From Tenggerimyces flavus (GTDB lineage: Bacteria; Actinomycetota; Actinomycetes; Propionibacteriales; Actinopolymorphaceae): a DNA stretch of 64,000 bases. How positions within the stretch are numbered: the stretch's first letter is position 1; each line of letters begins with the position of its first letter. The DNA lies in NCBI RefSeq assembly GCF_016907715.1, contig NZ_JAFBCM010000001.1, positions 4,588,001 through 4,652,000 of the forward strand, given 5' to 3'. Positions 31,319-42,422 of this stretch are shown here, piece after piece. The notes below the pieces were generated by a model, which did no database searches, was not told the origin of the DNA, and saw only the letters and a list, made by a program, of their open reading frames with translations. The position numbers and the translations under genes are program-made.

Positions 31319-33883
31319 CTAGGGCACCGCCCAGCCTTGTGCGTTTGTGCCGTTGCAGGTCCAGATCTGCAACCGGGTTCCGTCAGCGGTGTTGGAGTTC
31401 GGCAGGTCGAGGCAACGGCCCGAGTTCGGGTTGCGCAGCGAGCCGTTCGGCTGCGGCACCCAGACCTGCGCGTTGGTCCGGTTGCAGGTCCACAGCTGCA
31501 CCTTCGCCCCGTCCGTCATCCCACTGTGCACCACGTCGAGGCACTTCCCGAGCGCCGACAGGCTGTGGTCGGAACGTACGGTCCACCGCTGCGCCGTCGA
31601 CCCGTTGCACGTGAAGAGCTGCACCGCGGTCCCGTCCGCGGGCGAGCTGTTCGCGACGTCCACGCACTTCGCGCCCAAGCCGACGATCGGTCCAGAAGCG
31701 CCCGGCGTCACCGTCACGTCGTACGACGGCGGCGCGTCCGCCGGCGCCGAACCCCACGCCGAGGGCGACGTGCCGAGCGTGAACGCCAACGACCCGCCCG
31801 CCGCCACGAACGCCTCCGACAGCCATGGCTTGGACGACGCCGCACCGTTCACCGTCAACGACTGCACGTACCGCGCCGAGTCCGAGGCGCCCGGCGCCGA
31901 GACCGAGATCGTGGCACCGTTCCCACGTCGGATCGTGATCTCGCTGAACTGCGGGCTCGCGAGCACCAGCTCCGACCGGCCCGGCACCTGCGGGTACATG
32001 CCAAGCGCCGCCCACACGGCCCACGCCGACATCTGGCCGAGGTCGTCGTTGCCGGCCTCGCCGTCGGGGGTCGCCTTGTACAGCGTCAACAAGGCCCGCC
32101 GCACCACGTCCTGCGCCTTCGCGGGAGCACCGGCATAGACGTACGCCCACGGTGTGTTCGCGGACGGCTCGTTGCCGAGGTACGCGTACGGCTCGTGCGG
32201 ACCCGCGTTCAGCTTGGTGAAGAACGTGTCCAGCTTCGCCTGCGCGCCCGCGTTGCCGCCCATGACGCCGAACAGCCCGGCGTGGTTGAACGGAACCATC
32301 CACGCGTACTGCGCGCCGTTCCCCTCGACGTAGTTGGCGTCCGAGGCCGGGTCGAACGCGCCGAACGACCCGTCGGCGTTGCGGTGCTGGATCCAGCCGT
32401 TGTTCGCGAGGTTGCGCCAACCCTGCGCCTTCGACAGCAGGTCGTTCGCCACCGTGGTCTGTCCGAGCCGCCGCGCGAGCGCCGACAGCGCGAAGTCGGC
32501 CGAGTAGTACTCGAGGCTGGTCGCCGCCGGACCCCACACGCCGCCAGTGCCGTTCGGAACGTAGCCGTGCTGGAAGTACTGCACGTGCCCCGGTCGCTGC
32601 GCGTGCGAGTCGGACGCGGCGACCGCGCGCTGCAGGAAGCCGGTCGCGTCGAAGTTCGTGCCGCCGAACGCGTACATCGTCGAGCCGATGATCGACAGCG
32701 GGTCGCCGACCATCACGCCGGTGCCGCCGTTCGCGAGCGTCCAGCGGTCGAGGTAGCCGGACTGTTCGACCTGCCGGAGGAGCGACTGTCCGATGTCGGA
32801 GGCGATCTTGTCGTCCAGTAAGCCGATCAGTGGCAGCTGCGAGCGGTAGACGTCCCAGCCGGAGTACGTCGCGTACACGTTCCGTCCGGACTCCGTCGTG
32901 TGGACGACCTTGTCGAAGCCGACGTACTGGCCGTTGACGTCGTTGAACGTCTGCGGGAACAGCAGCGAGTGGTAGAGCGCGGTGTAGAAGACGCGGCGCT
33001 GGATGTCGGTGCCGCCGCCGACCGCGATGCGGCCGAGCAATGCGTTCCAGTCCGCGCGGCTGGCGTCGCGGACCTGTTCGAACGTCCTGGTCCCGATCTC
33101 CGCCGTGCGGTTGGCGGTGGCGTTCGCGACGCTGACGAACGAGATGCCGAGCCGCGCGGTGACCGTGCGGCCGGCGCTGGTGTCGAAGTGCAGGATCGGC
33201 TGGGTCGTTGTCGGGGTGTCGTAGCCGGTGATCGGCCGGTCGAACGTGGCGGAGAAGTGCACGCGGTACTTGTTGCCCGCGCCGCAGAAGCCGCCGCCGT
33301 CGGAGTAGCCGGAGATGGTGTTGCCTGAGACGGTGAACGCGCCGGTCGCGTTGTTGAGCGCCTTCGCCACGTCGATCAGCAGCGACGCGGGGCCGGTGCC
33401 GGGGTAGGTGAAGCGGGCGACGCCGCCGCGGGTGTCGGCGGCGAGCTCGGTCTTGAGGCCGTTGTCGAAGGTGACGCTGTACGTGCCGGGGCTCGCCTGC
33501 TCGTTCGCGTGGCTGAACGGGTAATGGCTGACCAGCCCGTTGCCGAGGATGGGCAGGAACGGGATGTTGCCGTAGTCGTCGCAGCCCGGGCCGGAGATGT
33601 GGGTGAGACTGAAGCCGCGGATCCGGTTGTCGTCGTACGCGTAGCCGCCTGCCTGCTTGGTGACCGTGTCGGGACTCCACTGCAGCATGCCGAACGGCGC
33701 GTTGGCACCGGGGTAGGTGTTGCCGGCCCCGCCGCCGTGGCCGAAGTCCGGGCCGCCGGGCTTGGTGCCGACGAACGGGTTCACGTACTGCGCGGGATCG
33801 TCGATCGTGACCGCGCTCGCCGCCGGCGCGGGCACGAGGCCGGCGGCGGCGACGATCGTGAACAGGGCGAGGAGTCGGCGCAT
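31319..33883 (-). CDS. Secreted GH92 alpha-mannosidase with C-terminal ricin-type lectin domain
   Basis: An 854-aa exported glycosidase. The Sec signal is MRRLLALFTIVAAAGLVPAP-AASA. The GH92 domain begins YVNPFVGTKPGGPDFGHGG and shows GYAYDDNRIRGFSLTHISG, ATYSGWDVYRSQLPL and the catalytic-region signature GNDDLGQMSAWAVWAALG. GH92 enzymes are Ca-dependent exo-alpha-mannosidases. Residues about 730-854 form a ricin B (CBM13) trefoil with repeated QLFTCNGSTAQRW, QLWTCNRTNAQVW and QIWTCNGTNAQGW units, probably tethering the enzyme to mannan or glycoprotein. GGAGG lies before ATG 33883. Confidence 0.93.
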   Translation of the reverse strand: MRRLLALFTIVAAAGLVPAPAASAVTIDDPAQYVNPFVGTKPGGPDFGHGGGAGNTYPGANAPFGMLQWSPDTVTKQAGGYAYDDNRIRGFSLTHISGPGCDDYGNIPFLPILGNGLVSHYPFSHANEQASPGTYSVTFDNGLKTELAADTRGGVARFTYPGTGPASLLIDVAKALNNATGAFTVSGNTISGYSDGGGFCGAGNKYRVHFSATFDRPITGYDTPTTTQPILHFDTSAGRTVTARLGISFVSVANATANRTAEIGTRTFEQVRDASRADWNALLGRIAVGGGTDIQRRVFYTALYHSLLFPQTFNDVNGQYVGFDKVVHTTESGRNVYATYSGWDVYRSQLPLIGLLDDKIASDIGQSLLRQVEQSGYLDRWTLANGGTGVMVGDPLSIIGSTMYAFGGTNFDATGFLQRAVAASDSHAQRPGHVQYFQHGYVPNGTGGVWGPAATSLEYYSADFALSALARRLGQTTVANDLLSKAQGWRNLANNGWIQHRNADGSFGAFDPASDANYVEGNGAQYAWMVPFNHAGLFGVMGGNAGAQAKLDTFFTKLNAGPHEPYAYLGNEPSANTPWAYVYAGAPAKAQDVVRRALLTLYKATPDGEAGNDDLGQMSAWAVWAALGMYPQVPGRSELVLASPQFSEITIRRGNGATISVSAPGASDSARYVQSLTVNGAASSKPWLSEAFVAAGGSLAFTLGTSPSAWGSAPADAPPSYDVTVTPGASGPIVGLGAKCVDVANSSPADGTAVQLFTCNGSTAQRWTVRSDHSLSALGKCLDVVHSGMTDGAKVQLWTCNRTNAQVWVPQPNGSLRNPNSGRCLDLPNSNTADGTRLQIWTCNGTNAQGWAVP

Positions 33884-33934
33884 GTCGATACCTCCCGTGG
33901 GCTGGGTAGGACCGAGCCTGGCCTGACTGGGCAC

Positions 33935-33958
33935 CAGACGAATAGGGCTAATCGTCTG
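33935..33958. promoter_or_regulatory. Inverted repeat upstream of the GH92 gene
   Basis: CAGACGA (33935-33941) and TCGTCTG (33952-33958) are separated by 10 bp. It lies 52-75 bp before the GH92 start and directly against the IS982 end at 33961. It could be the operator of a sugar-responsive repressor of the mannosidase; equally it may be part of the insertion target. Confidence 0.35.
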
Positions 33959-33960
33959 CA

Positions 33961-35008
33961 ACTAGATGATCGATTCCAAGGGGTTAGTGGTCGTAGGCCA
34001 GGAGTGATCGCTTGATCGGTTGGCTGGTGTGATCGTTGTGCCAGATCGCGGTAGTCATGGCCAGGACGCGTTGGAGGACGCGGACCCAGACGCCTGCGGG
34101 GGTGTGGCCGCCGTGGTGTTCGAGGTCGAGTTGGCCTTTGAAGGTGTCGTTGATCGACTCGATGACTTGTCGTAGCGGTTGGAAGAACTCGGCGCCTGCC
34201 CGTGGGGTCTCGCCTTTGCGGGTCGGGCGGAGCAGGTGGAGGCCGGCGTCGGCCAGGGCGGTCTCGAACTCGCGGCCGTAGTAGTTCTTGTCCGCGATCA
34301 CGATCTGCCCGACCCTCCCGGTGGTCAGGTCGGGGTCGGCGTGGAGGACGCCGAGCAGGATCTGACGTTCGTCGGCCTTCGCTCCGGTCAGGGCGAACCC
34401 GACCGGTAGCCCGTGCAGGGTGCACAGCAGATGCAGCCGCAGTCCCCAAAAGAAGCGGGAGTGGCTGGCGCAGTAGCCGTACTCAGCCCAACCGGCCAGA
34501 TCGGAACGACGCGCGGTCTCGCGTGATCGACCGCACTCGACCGGAGTCGAGTCGACCACCCACACATCGTCGGTCCACATCGTGGTGTCGCGGGCCAGCA
34601 CCCCGACCAACCAACCGATCGTCGAGCCCAACCGCCGCAGCCGCTTGTTGTAACCGGGCTGCTTGGGCAGATACGGGAACAACGCCCGCAGGTGGCTCCG
34701 GGCATAGCGCAACCAGCGCGCCTCGCTGGTGTGTCCGAGCAGTGCCTGCATCACCGCCAAGGTGACCAGTTCAGCGTCACTGATCTTCGGAACGATCCCC
34801 ACCGCAGGACGCCATGGCGCTCGTTCCGGCGCCGACTTCAACCAATCATCGGTCCGCACGTACAGTGCTGTCGCGAGGGTGTCCAGGTCAGCGTCCACGA
34901 AGGTCTCCACGAGATCGGCGTCGGGTAAGCAACGCCGATCCTGGACACCCTCCACCTCAGCCAACACTCACCACGCCGAACCACACCCCTTGGAATCGAT
35001 CATCTAGT
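33961..35008 (-). mobile_element. IS982-family insertion sequence
   Basis: Perfect 24-bp terminal inverted repeats: 33961-33984 (starts ACTAGATGATCGATTCC) and 34985-35008. One transposase fills the element (1048 bp). No direct repeat of the flanks is apparent. It separates the GH92 gene from a 5'-truncated TRIC-like gene. The perfect ends and intact frame suggest that it is still mobile or was recently. Confidence 0.92.
33984..34967 (-). CDS. IS982-family transposase
   Basis: A 327-aa DDE transposase. Characteristic blocks: VPKISDAELVTLAVMQALLG, ARWLRYARSHLRALFPYLP, VWVVDSTPVECG (first Asp), SDLAGWAEYGYCASHSRFFW and IVIADKNYYGREF (second Asp), VIESINDTFKGQLDLEHHGG (Glu). It ends KRSLLAYDH with its stop inside the inverted repeat. 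The start is GTG 34967; a later GTG is possible. The full set of catalytic motifs is present. Confidence 0.92.
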   Translation of the reverse strand: MLAEVEGVQDRRCLPDADLVETFVDADLDTLATALYVRTDDWLKSAPERAPWRPAVGIVPKISDAELVTLAVMQALLGHTSEARWLRYARSHLRALFPYLPKQPGYNKRLRRLGSTIGWLVGVLARDTTMWTDDVWVVDSTPVECGRSRETARRSDLAGWAEYGYCASHSRFFWGLRLHLLCTLHGLPVGFALTGAKADERQILLGVLHADPDLTTGRVGQIVIADKNYYGREFETALADAGLHLLRPTRKGETPRAGAEFFQPLRQVIESINDTFKGQLDLEHHGGHTPAGVWVRVLQRVLAMTTAIWHNDHTSQPIKRSLLAYDH

Positions 35009-35146
35009 GGCCACCTAGAATCCGGCCCGTGCTGCTGGCCACGAGTGGTTCGGCGGCGGAGTTCGCCCGCGACAGCCGATCGACTCGCCGAGCACGCGAC
35101 CCGAAGCCGTGGAGGCCGCCCGCGGCCGACACGTGCGAGCGGTCGC

Positions 35147-35533
35147 CATAGGCACAGCCACCCGGGCATCGAGCGGATGGAACGGTTCGTCAACCTCTTC
35201 GACGCCGCCGGGCTCGGGCTGTTCTGCGTGGGCGGCACGCTCAAGGCGCTGGAGTACGGGCTCGGCCCGCTCCCCGCCGCATTGCTTGGCGTCGTCACCG
35301 CGGTGGGCGGGGGAGTGATCCGCGACGTTCTCGCCGGCCGGGTGCCGGAGGTCCTGCGGCGCGGCCTGTACGCGACACCAGCGCTGCTCGGCGCCACGCT
35401 GATCGTGCTCACGGACTGGTTGGACTTCGCCGACCACCCGGCGGTCGCGCCGGTCGCCGTCGTCGCCGCGTTCGGCCTCCGGCTCGTCGCGCTGATCCGC
35501 GGCTGGAACGCACCGGTGGCCCGAGCCGGTTAG
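35147..35533 (+). pseudogene. TRIC/UPF0126-like membrane channel protein, N-terminal half missing
   Basis: From about HPGIERMERFVNLFDAAGLG the frame matches the second repeat of bacterial trimeric intracellular cation channels (GVVTAVGGGVIRDVLAGRVP EVLR is the hallmark). Full proteins have about 200 residues and two such repeats; only the second remains, and the 140 bp between it and IS982 encode no recognisable first half. A product from ATG 35177 (118 aa, three helices) is possible but would lack half of the channel fold. The end overlaps the MFS gene by 4 nt. Confidence 0.7.
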
Positions 35534-36726
35534 CTCTCCGGGTCCGTCTCGGCGTAGCGGCGGCGGACGAAGAACGCCAGCGCCGCGGCCAGCGCCGCGC
35601 TCACCACCGGGACCGCGAAACCGACCTGCGCCCCGTACGCGTCGATCACTCGCCCCACCACGCCCGCACCCACGGCCAGACCGGCGGCGATGCCGGTGAT
35701 CGTCCAGCTCATGCCCTCGGTCAGCCGCGACGCCGGAACGGTCGCCTGCGCCACGCTCATCGTCGACACCAGCGTCGGCGAGATCGCGAAGCCGGCCACG
35801 AACAGCACGATGCCGAGGATCACCAGGTTGCTCACGAACAGCGTCGGCAGCATCGCCAACGCGAGCGCGATCGCGCCGATCCGCAGCCGTACGTGCGGCG
35901 ACTGCTTGAACTTCACCGCGCCCACGATCACCGCCGCCAGCAGGCTGCCGAACGCCCAGATCGCGAGCAGCGTCCCGGACAACGGCCGCCGGCCCTGCTC
36001 GGTCGCGAACGCGACGACGACGACCTCGGCGCTGCCGAACAGCGACCCCAGCCCCGCGCACACGACCATCAGCGGACCGAGCACCGGCCAACCCAGCTTG
36101 GCCTTCGGCCCGGAGGCGGCCGACGGGTCGGGGATCGGCGGCTCCGTACGCCGCTGCACGGTGAACAGCACACCGCCCACCAAGCCGATGACGATCGCCG
36201 CGACCACGCCCGCTGCCGGATGCAGCCCGGTGGCGAGGAACGTCGCGAGCACCGGTCCGACGATGAAGATCGCCTCGTCGAGGAACGCCTCGACCGAGTA
36301 CGCGGTGTGCAGTTCCGGCTTGCCTGACAGCAGATGCGACCACCGCGCCCGGACGAACGACCCCACCTGCGGGGACGAGGCGCCGGCCATCGCGGCGAAC
36401 AGGTGCGGCACCGGCGTCGGCCAGCCGAGCTGGATCGACACGACCAGCACCGACAGCGTCACCGTGTAGATCACGAGCACCAGCGGCACGACGCGGCCCT
36501 GCCCGAACCGGTCGACCAGCCGCGACTGCAGCGGCGCGATGGCGGCCGAGGCGAGCACGCTCACCGCCGTCACGGAGCCGGCCAGCCCGTAAGAGCCGGA
36601 GGTCGCGGAGATGAACAGCACCAGCCCGAGCCCGACCATCGAGATCGGCATCCGGGCGACGAAGCCTGCCAGGGAGAACGCGAGGCTTCCGGGCAGGGTG
36701 AGAACAGTGCGGTAGGCCTGGAACAT
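35530..36726 (-). CDS. MFS transporter
   Basis: A 398-aa major facilitator with about 12 membrane helices. Family motifs include [14 protein letters not shown] in the loop 2-3 position and [20 protein letters not shown] around helix 5. It resembles the ArsJ/drug-export type; the substrate is unknown. The start is ATG 36726, divergent from hemH with 54 bp between, which contains a perfect palindrome. Confidence 0.85.
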   Translation of the reverse strand: MFQAYRTVLTLPGSLAFSLAGFVARMPISMVGLGLVLFISATSGSYGLAGSVTAVSVLASAAIAPLQSRLVDRFGQGRVVPLVLVIYTVTLSVLVVSIQLGWPTPVPHLFAAMAGASSPQVGSFVRARWSHLLSGKPELHTAYSVEAFLDEAIFIVGPVLATFLATGLHPAAGVVAAIVIGLVGGVLFTVQRRTEPPIPDPSAASGPKAKLGWPVLGPLMVVCAGLGSLFGSAEVVVVAFATEQGRRPLSGTLLAIWAFGSLLAAVIVGAVKFKQSPHVRLRIGAIALALAMLPTLFVSNLVILGIVLFVAGFAISPTLVSTMSVAQATVPASRLTEGMSWTITGIAAGLAVGAGVVGRVIDAYGAQVGFAVPVVSAALAAALAFFVRRRYAETDPES

Positions 36727-36733
36727 GGTGGTT

Positions 36734-36748
36734 CCACCCTATGGGTGG
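36734..36748. promoter_or_regulatory. Palindrome between MFS gene and hemH
   Basis: CCACCC-TAT-GGGTGG is a perfect 15-bp dyad located 8 bp from the MFS start and 33 bp from the ferrochelatase start. It may be an operator shared by the divergent genes or a hairpin in the MFS leader. Function is inferred only from symmetry and position. Confidence 0.4.
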
Positions 36749-36780
36749 GCGCCGACGTTGCTGATGCGAATATCGGTGGC

Positions 36781-37812
36781 ATGACCGATGCTCTGCTGCT
36801 CGTGTCGTTCGGGGGACCGGAGAAGCCCGACGACGTGGTCCCGTTCCTGGAGAACGTCACCCGCGGCCGGGGCATCCCGCGCGAACGCCTCGTCGAGGTC
36901 GGTCAGCACTACTTCCAGTTCGGCGGCAAGAGCCCGATCAACGACCAGTGCCGCGCGCTGAAGGCGGCGATCGAGGCCGACTTCGCCGCCCGCGGCGTCT
37001 CGCTGCCGGTGTACTGGGGCAACCGCAACTGGGACCCGTACCTCGCCGACACCCTGCGGCAGATGCGCGCGGACGGCATCACGTCGGCGGCGTGCCTGTT
37101 CACCAGCGCGTACGCGTCGTACTCCGGCTGCCGGCAGTACCGCGAGAACCTCGCCGCCGCCGTCGCGGAGGTCGGTGAGGGCGCTCCCGAGCTGCGCCGG
37201 CTGCCGCACTACTTCAACCGGCCCGGCTTCCTGGAGCCGTTCGTCGACCACACCGTCGCCGCGCTGGCCGAGCTGCCGGCGGGCAGCCGGCTGGAGTTCG
37301 TCACGCACTCGATCCCGACCGCGATGAACGACGCCGCCGGTCCGAACGGCGGCGCGTACGTCGCCGAGCACCTCGACGCCGCCGGCGTGATCGCCGCCGG
37401 AGTCGGGGAGCGGATCGGGAGACCGGTGGAATGGGAGCTGGTCTACTGCAGCCGGTCCGGGCCGCCGAGCCAGCCGTGGCTGGAACCGGACGTGAACGAC
37501 CACCTCGAGACGCTCGCCAAGGACGGGGTGCCCGGCGTCGCGGTGCTCCCGATCGGGTTCGTCTCCGACCACATGGAGGTCATCTACGACCTCGACACCG
37601 AGGCCAAGGCGACCGCGGAGCAGGTCGACCTGCCGTTCCGCCGCGTTCCGACGCCAGGCGTGGACCCGCGCTTCGTCACGATGGTGCGGGAGCTGGTGAC
37701 GGAGGCCGAGCCCGTGGTCCTCGGCACGATCGGCCCGCGCTGGGGCGACTGCCCGGCCGGGTGCTGCGCGAACCTCCGCGGCCCGCAACCCGCCCTCTGC
37801 GGTAAGGACTGA
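36781..37812 (+). CDS. hemH: Ferrochelatase (coproporphyrin III type)
   Basis: A 343-aa ferrochelatase. It starts [20 protein letters not shown]; the metal-binding His is in FVTHSIP and the Glu region in [15 protein letters not shown]. The C-terminus [12 protein letters not shown] with a further Cys (ALCGKD) and an earlier YCSRSG can ligate the [2Fe-2S] cluster of actinobacterial enzymes. In actinobacteria this enzyme inserts Fe(II) into coproporphyrin III (CpfC). The start ATG 36781 lacks a clear ribosome-binding site, so the transcript may be leaderless. Confidence 0.95.
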   Translation: MTDALLLVSFGGPEKPDDVVPFLENVTRGRGIPRERLVEVGQHYFQFGGKSPINDQCRALKAAIEADFAARGVSLPVYWGNRNWDPYLADTLRQMRADGITSAACLFTSAYASYSGCRQYRENLAAAVAEVGEGAPELRRLPHYFNRPGFLEPFVDHTVAALAELPAGSRLEFVTHSIPTAMNDAAGPNGGAYVAEHLDAAGVIAAGVGERIGRPVEWELVYCSRSGPPSQPWLEPDVNDHLETLAKDGVPGVAVLPIGFVSDHMEVIYDLDTEAKATAEQVDLPFRRVPTPGVDPRFVTMVRELVTEAEPVVLGTIGPRWGDCPAGCCANLRGPQPALCGKD

Positions 37813-37832
37813 GCGCGCCCTAGGCTGGGAGC

Positions 37833-39904
<2,072 letters not shown>

Positions 39905-39908
<4 letters not shown>

Positions 39909-40720
39909 ACGCCTCCCTGCTGGCGTTGGCCGAGGCCGTCGCGCGGGAGGCGGGGGAGCTGCTGTTGTCGCGGCGGCTGACCTCGGAGATCACCGTCGCG
40001 TCGACGAAGTCCTCGCCGACCGACGTGGTGACCGCGATGGACATGGCGGCGGAGTCGCTGATCCGTACGCGGCTGCTGGCGGCCCGGCCGTCGGACGCTG
40101 TGCTGGGCGAGGAGGGCGGGTCGACCTCGGGGTCGTCGTCGGTGACGTGGGTCGTGGATCCGTTGGACGGGACCGTGAACTACCTGTACGACCTGCCGTC
40201 GTGGAGCGTGAGCATCGCGGCGGAGGTTTCTGGGTCGGCGGTGGCTGGGGTGGTCGTGTGCCCGCCTCTGGGCGAGGTGTGGACGGCGGTGCGGGGTGGG
40301 GGAGCGTTCCTCAACGGTTCGCCGCTGGTGGCGAGCTCGGTGTCGCGGCTCGACCAGGCGCTGGTGGGAACGGGCTTCAGCTACGAGCCCAAGCGTCGCG
40401 CGTTGCAGGCGGAGCTGCTGACCTCGGTGCTGCCTTTGGTCCGCGACGTCCGGCGGATCGGCTCAGCGGCGGTGGATCTGTGCAGCGTGGCGGCGGGGCG
40501 GTTGGACGCGTTCTACGAGAGCGGCCTGAACCGCTGGGACAGCTCGGCCGGTCTGTTGATCGCCACCGAAGCGGGCGCGGTGTCGTTCGGCTACCAGGGC
40601 GATGCGCCCGACCGCCGCCTGACTGCTGTCGCGGCCCGCGGAGTCGCCGAGCCTTTGCGAGACCTGCTCGACACCCACGCCGCCCCCGTCGTCGACCATG
40701 TCACCGCCTCCGAAGCCTGA
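39905..40720 (+). CDS. Inositol monophosphatase-family protein
   Basis: A 271-aa Mg-dependent phosphatase with GEEGG (metal Glu), WVVDPLDGTVNYLYDLP (DPxDGT) and the later LNRWDSSAGLLIATEAGA. It fits SuhB/ImpA-type enzymes that dephosphorylate inositol-1-phosphate and related compounds. In M. tuberculosis SuhB (Rv2701c) sits by the DUF4193-dut block, as here, but in this window the ABC importer and exporter genes intervene. Start GTG 39905 overlaps the S9 stop. Confidence 0.9.
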
Positions 40721-40756
40721 CCGCCGCGCCGCACCCGACCGCGTGCCTCCCTGCCT

Positions 40757-40832
40757 GTGATCATGTACGTGATCATGAAGCCGAACTGGTCGTATACGAC
40801 GGGTTTGCCTTCATGATCACGTACATGATCAC
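40757..40832 (+). repeat. Family-2 inverted repeat, copy 1
   Basis: Arms 40757-40780 and 40809-40832 are exact reverse complements (24 bp), each itself a near-palindrome made of TGATCATG/CATGATCA-type units around TACG. The 28-nt loop contains a further perfect palindrome GTCGTATACGAC (40789-40800). Copy 2 at 51073 has the same arms and an unrelated loop. Confidence 0.85.
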
Positions 40833-40857
40833 GGGCAGCTGGCGGAGGCTTGGGTGA

Positions 40858-40896
40858 GGGGCACCCCGGTCCCATAGGTTCGGACGAGGGTGCCCC
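40858..40896. terminator. GC-rich hairpin downstream of the inositol monophosphatase gene
   Basis: GGGGCACCC (40858-40866) pairs with GGGTGCCCC (40888-40896) across a 21-nt loop, about 140 bp after the stop at 40720. It may be the transcription terminator for the hemH-S9-phosphatase stretch. No U-run follows, so the call is tentative. Confidence 0.4.
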
Positions 40897-41323
40897 CGAC
40901 CCAGCCACGTTTGGAATGAGGGACGCCCTCTTTCGAAACAGACCCGGTCTTCCGGCACAGTCCGAAATGCGATCGTCAAGCACGAAGCGTCACCGACAGA
41001 TCACGCAGCAGCGCGGTGTCGAACGGTCGTCGAAAGATCGCTCAATCCGGTTGTCCGACAAGACTCCCGGATCGGCGCCAATCTGCTCGTACATATCGGT
41101 CAAAAACACCACGCAAGCCATAAATCACTGCTCGAAACCGGACGCACAGAGGATTCTCCGCGCACAATTCAACAAGAAAAATCGTTGTGAAGTCTTGCCG
41201 TGCCGGGCTCCATGGCGCGACGTTGAACGTGTACTGTCCCGGCAGTGCCGCTTGATCGGCGGGCGCGGGGAGCAGGTGGGGCAGTGTCCGCATCGTGCAC
41301 TGTCTGTGGGTGACCGGGAGGTG

Positions 41324-42418
41324 ATGGTGGCCGCGACGGACCAGCTGGAAGAAGCTGCTCAACAGATCCCTGAACGTCGACAACCGAAGCGCGCGAGCTT
41401 CCTCGAGCGGCACGGGTACGTGATCGGCCGCATCGTCAAGTCGTTGTTGACAATCTTCGTCGTCGCGACGGGGACGTTCTTCCTCGTTCGACTGCTGCCG
41501 GGCAACCCGGTCGACGTCTACATCAACGCCCAGATCGCGCAGTACGGCATCTCCTACGACGAGGCCGCCAGCCAGGCCGCGGGTCTGTTCTCGTTCAACC
41601 CGAACGAGCCGATGATCATCCAGTACCTCGAGTATCTCGCCGGCCTCGTCCGCGGCGACCTCGGCGACTCGCTGCTCTCCCCGGGCACCTCGGTCCTCAC
41701 GCTGATCGCCACGTATCTGCCGTGGACGCTGTTCTCCGTCGGCATCGGGCTGATCATCAGCTTCGTCGTCGGCATCGCGCTCGGCATGCTGATGGCCTAC
41801 CGCCGCGGCAGCTGGCTCGACCACGTGCTCACCACGCTGGCGTCCCTCACGCACTCGATCCCGAACTACCTGCTCTCGATGCTGATAGTCGTGTTCTTCG
41901 GCGTCCAGATCGCGTTGTTACCGATCACCCAGATGCGCGGCGCGTACTCGCCCGGGGTGGTGCCGAACTTCAGCTTCGACTTCCTGAGCGACGTGCTGTT
42001 CCACGCCTCGCTGCCGATCACCGCGTACGTCCTCACCACCGTCGGCTCGTGGATGCTGGTGATGAAGTCGAGCACGGTCGAGACCCTCGGCGAGGACTAC
42101 GTCACGGTCGCGAGGGCCCGCGGTCTCACCGACGGGCGCATCCAGACGGCGTACGTGGGACGTAACGCCGTGCTGCCGTTGTTCAGCCAGCTCGCGATCG
42201 CCCTCGGCTTCGTGGTCGGCGGCTCGATCCTGGTCGAGCAGGTCTTCCAGTACCAGGGCATCGGTTTCCTGCTGTTCGAGGCGGTCAAGCGCCGCGACTA
42301 CCCCATCCTGCAAGGGATTCTGCTGGTGATCACGATCGCGGTGATCGTCGCCAACCTGCTGGCCGACCTGCTCTACAGCAGGCTCGACCCGCGGATTCGC
42401 ATTGCAGGCAAGGAGTGA
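41324..42418 (+). CDS. ABC importer permease, DppB/OppB type
   Basis: A 364-aa permease. After a polar leader, the first helix (VKSLLTIFVVATGTFFLVRL) and LLPGNPVD motif are typical of DppB. The EAA loop region reads EDYVTVARARGLTDGRI, and the end is NLLADLLYSRLDPRIR. It pairs with the DppC-type protein to form the channel for peptides, nickel or sugars. The start is ATG 41324 (GTG 41321 also possible) next to GGGAGG. An extracytoplasmic insertion after helix 1 is present as usual. Confidence 0.92.
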   Translation: MVAATDQLEEAAQQIPERRQPKRASFLERHGYVIGRIVKSLLTIFVVATGTFFLVRLLPGNPVDVYINAQIAQYGISYDEAASQAAGLFSFNPNEPMIIQYLEYLAGLVRGDLGDSLLSPGTSVLTLIATYLPWTLFSVGIGLIISFVVGIALGMLMAYRRGSWLDHVLTTLASLTHSIPNYLLSMLIVVFFGVQIALLPITQMRGAYSPGVVPNFSFDFLSDVLFHASLPITAYVLTTVGSWMLVMKSSTVETLGEDYVTVARARGLTDGRIQTAYVGRNAVLPLFSQLAIALGFVVGGSILVEQVFQYQGIGFLLFEAVKRRDYPILQGILLVITIAVIVANLLADLLYSRLDPRIRIAGKE

Positions 42419-42422
42419 CGAC

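Larger units (their letters stand above)
40721..41323. other. 603-bp intergenic region upstream of the ABC importer
   Basis: It holds family-2 repeat copy 1 (40757-40832) and a GC hairpin (40858-40896). From about 40900 to 41200 it is noticeably less GC-rich than the surroundings, with stretches such as TCAAAAACACC and AACAAGAAAAATCG, likely promoter or regulatory DNA for the importer operon. ACTG-TCCCGG-CAGT near 41233-41246 is a weak dyad. No coding potential is convincing. Confidence 0.5.

Noticed and set aside
40757-40832. CRISPR-like array
   Set aside because: Only one inverted pair of repeats is present per site, with no regular spacers and no cas genes in the window.
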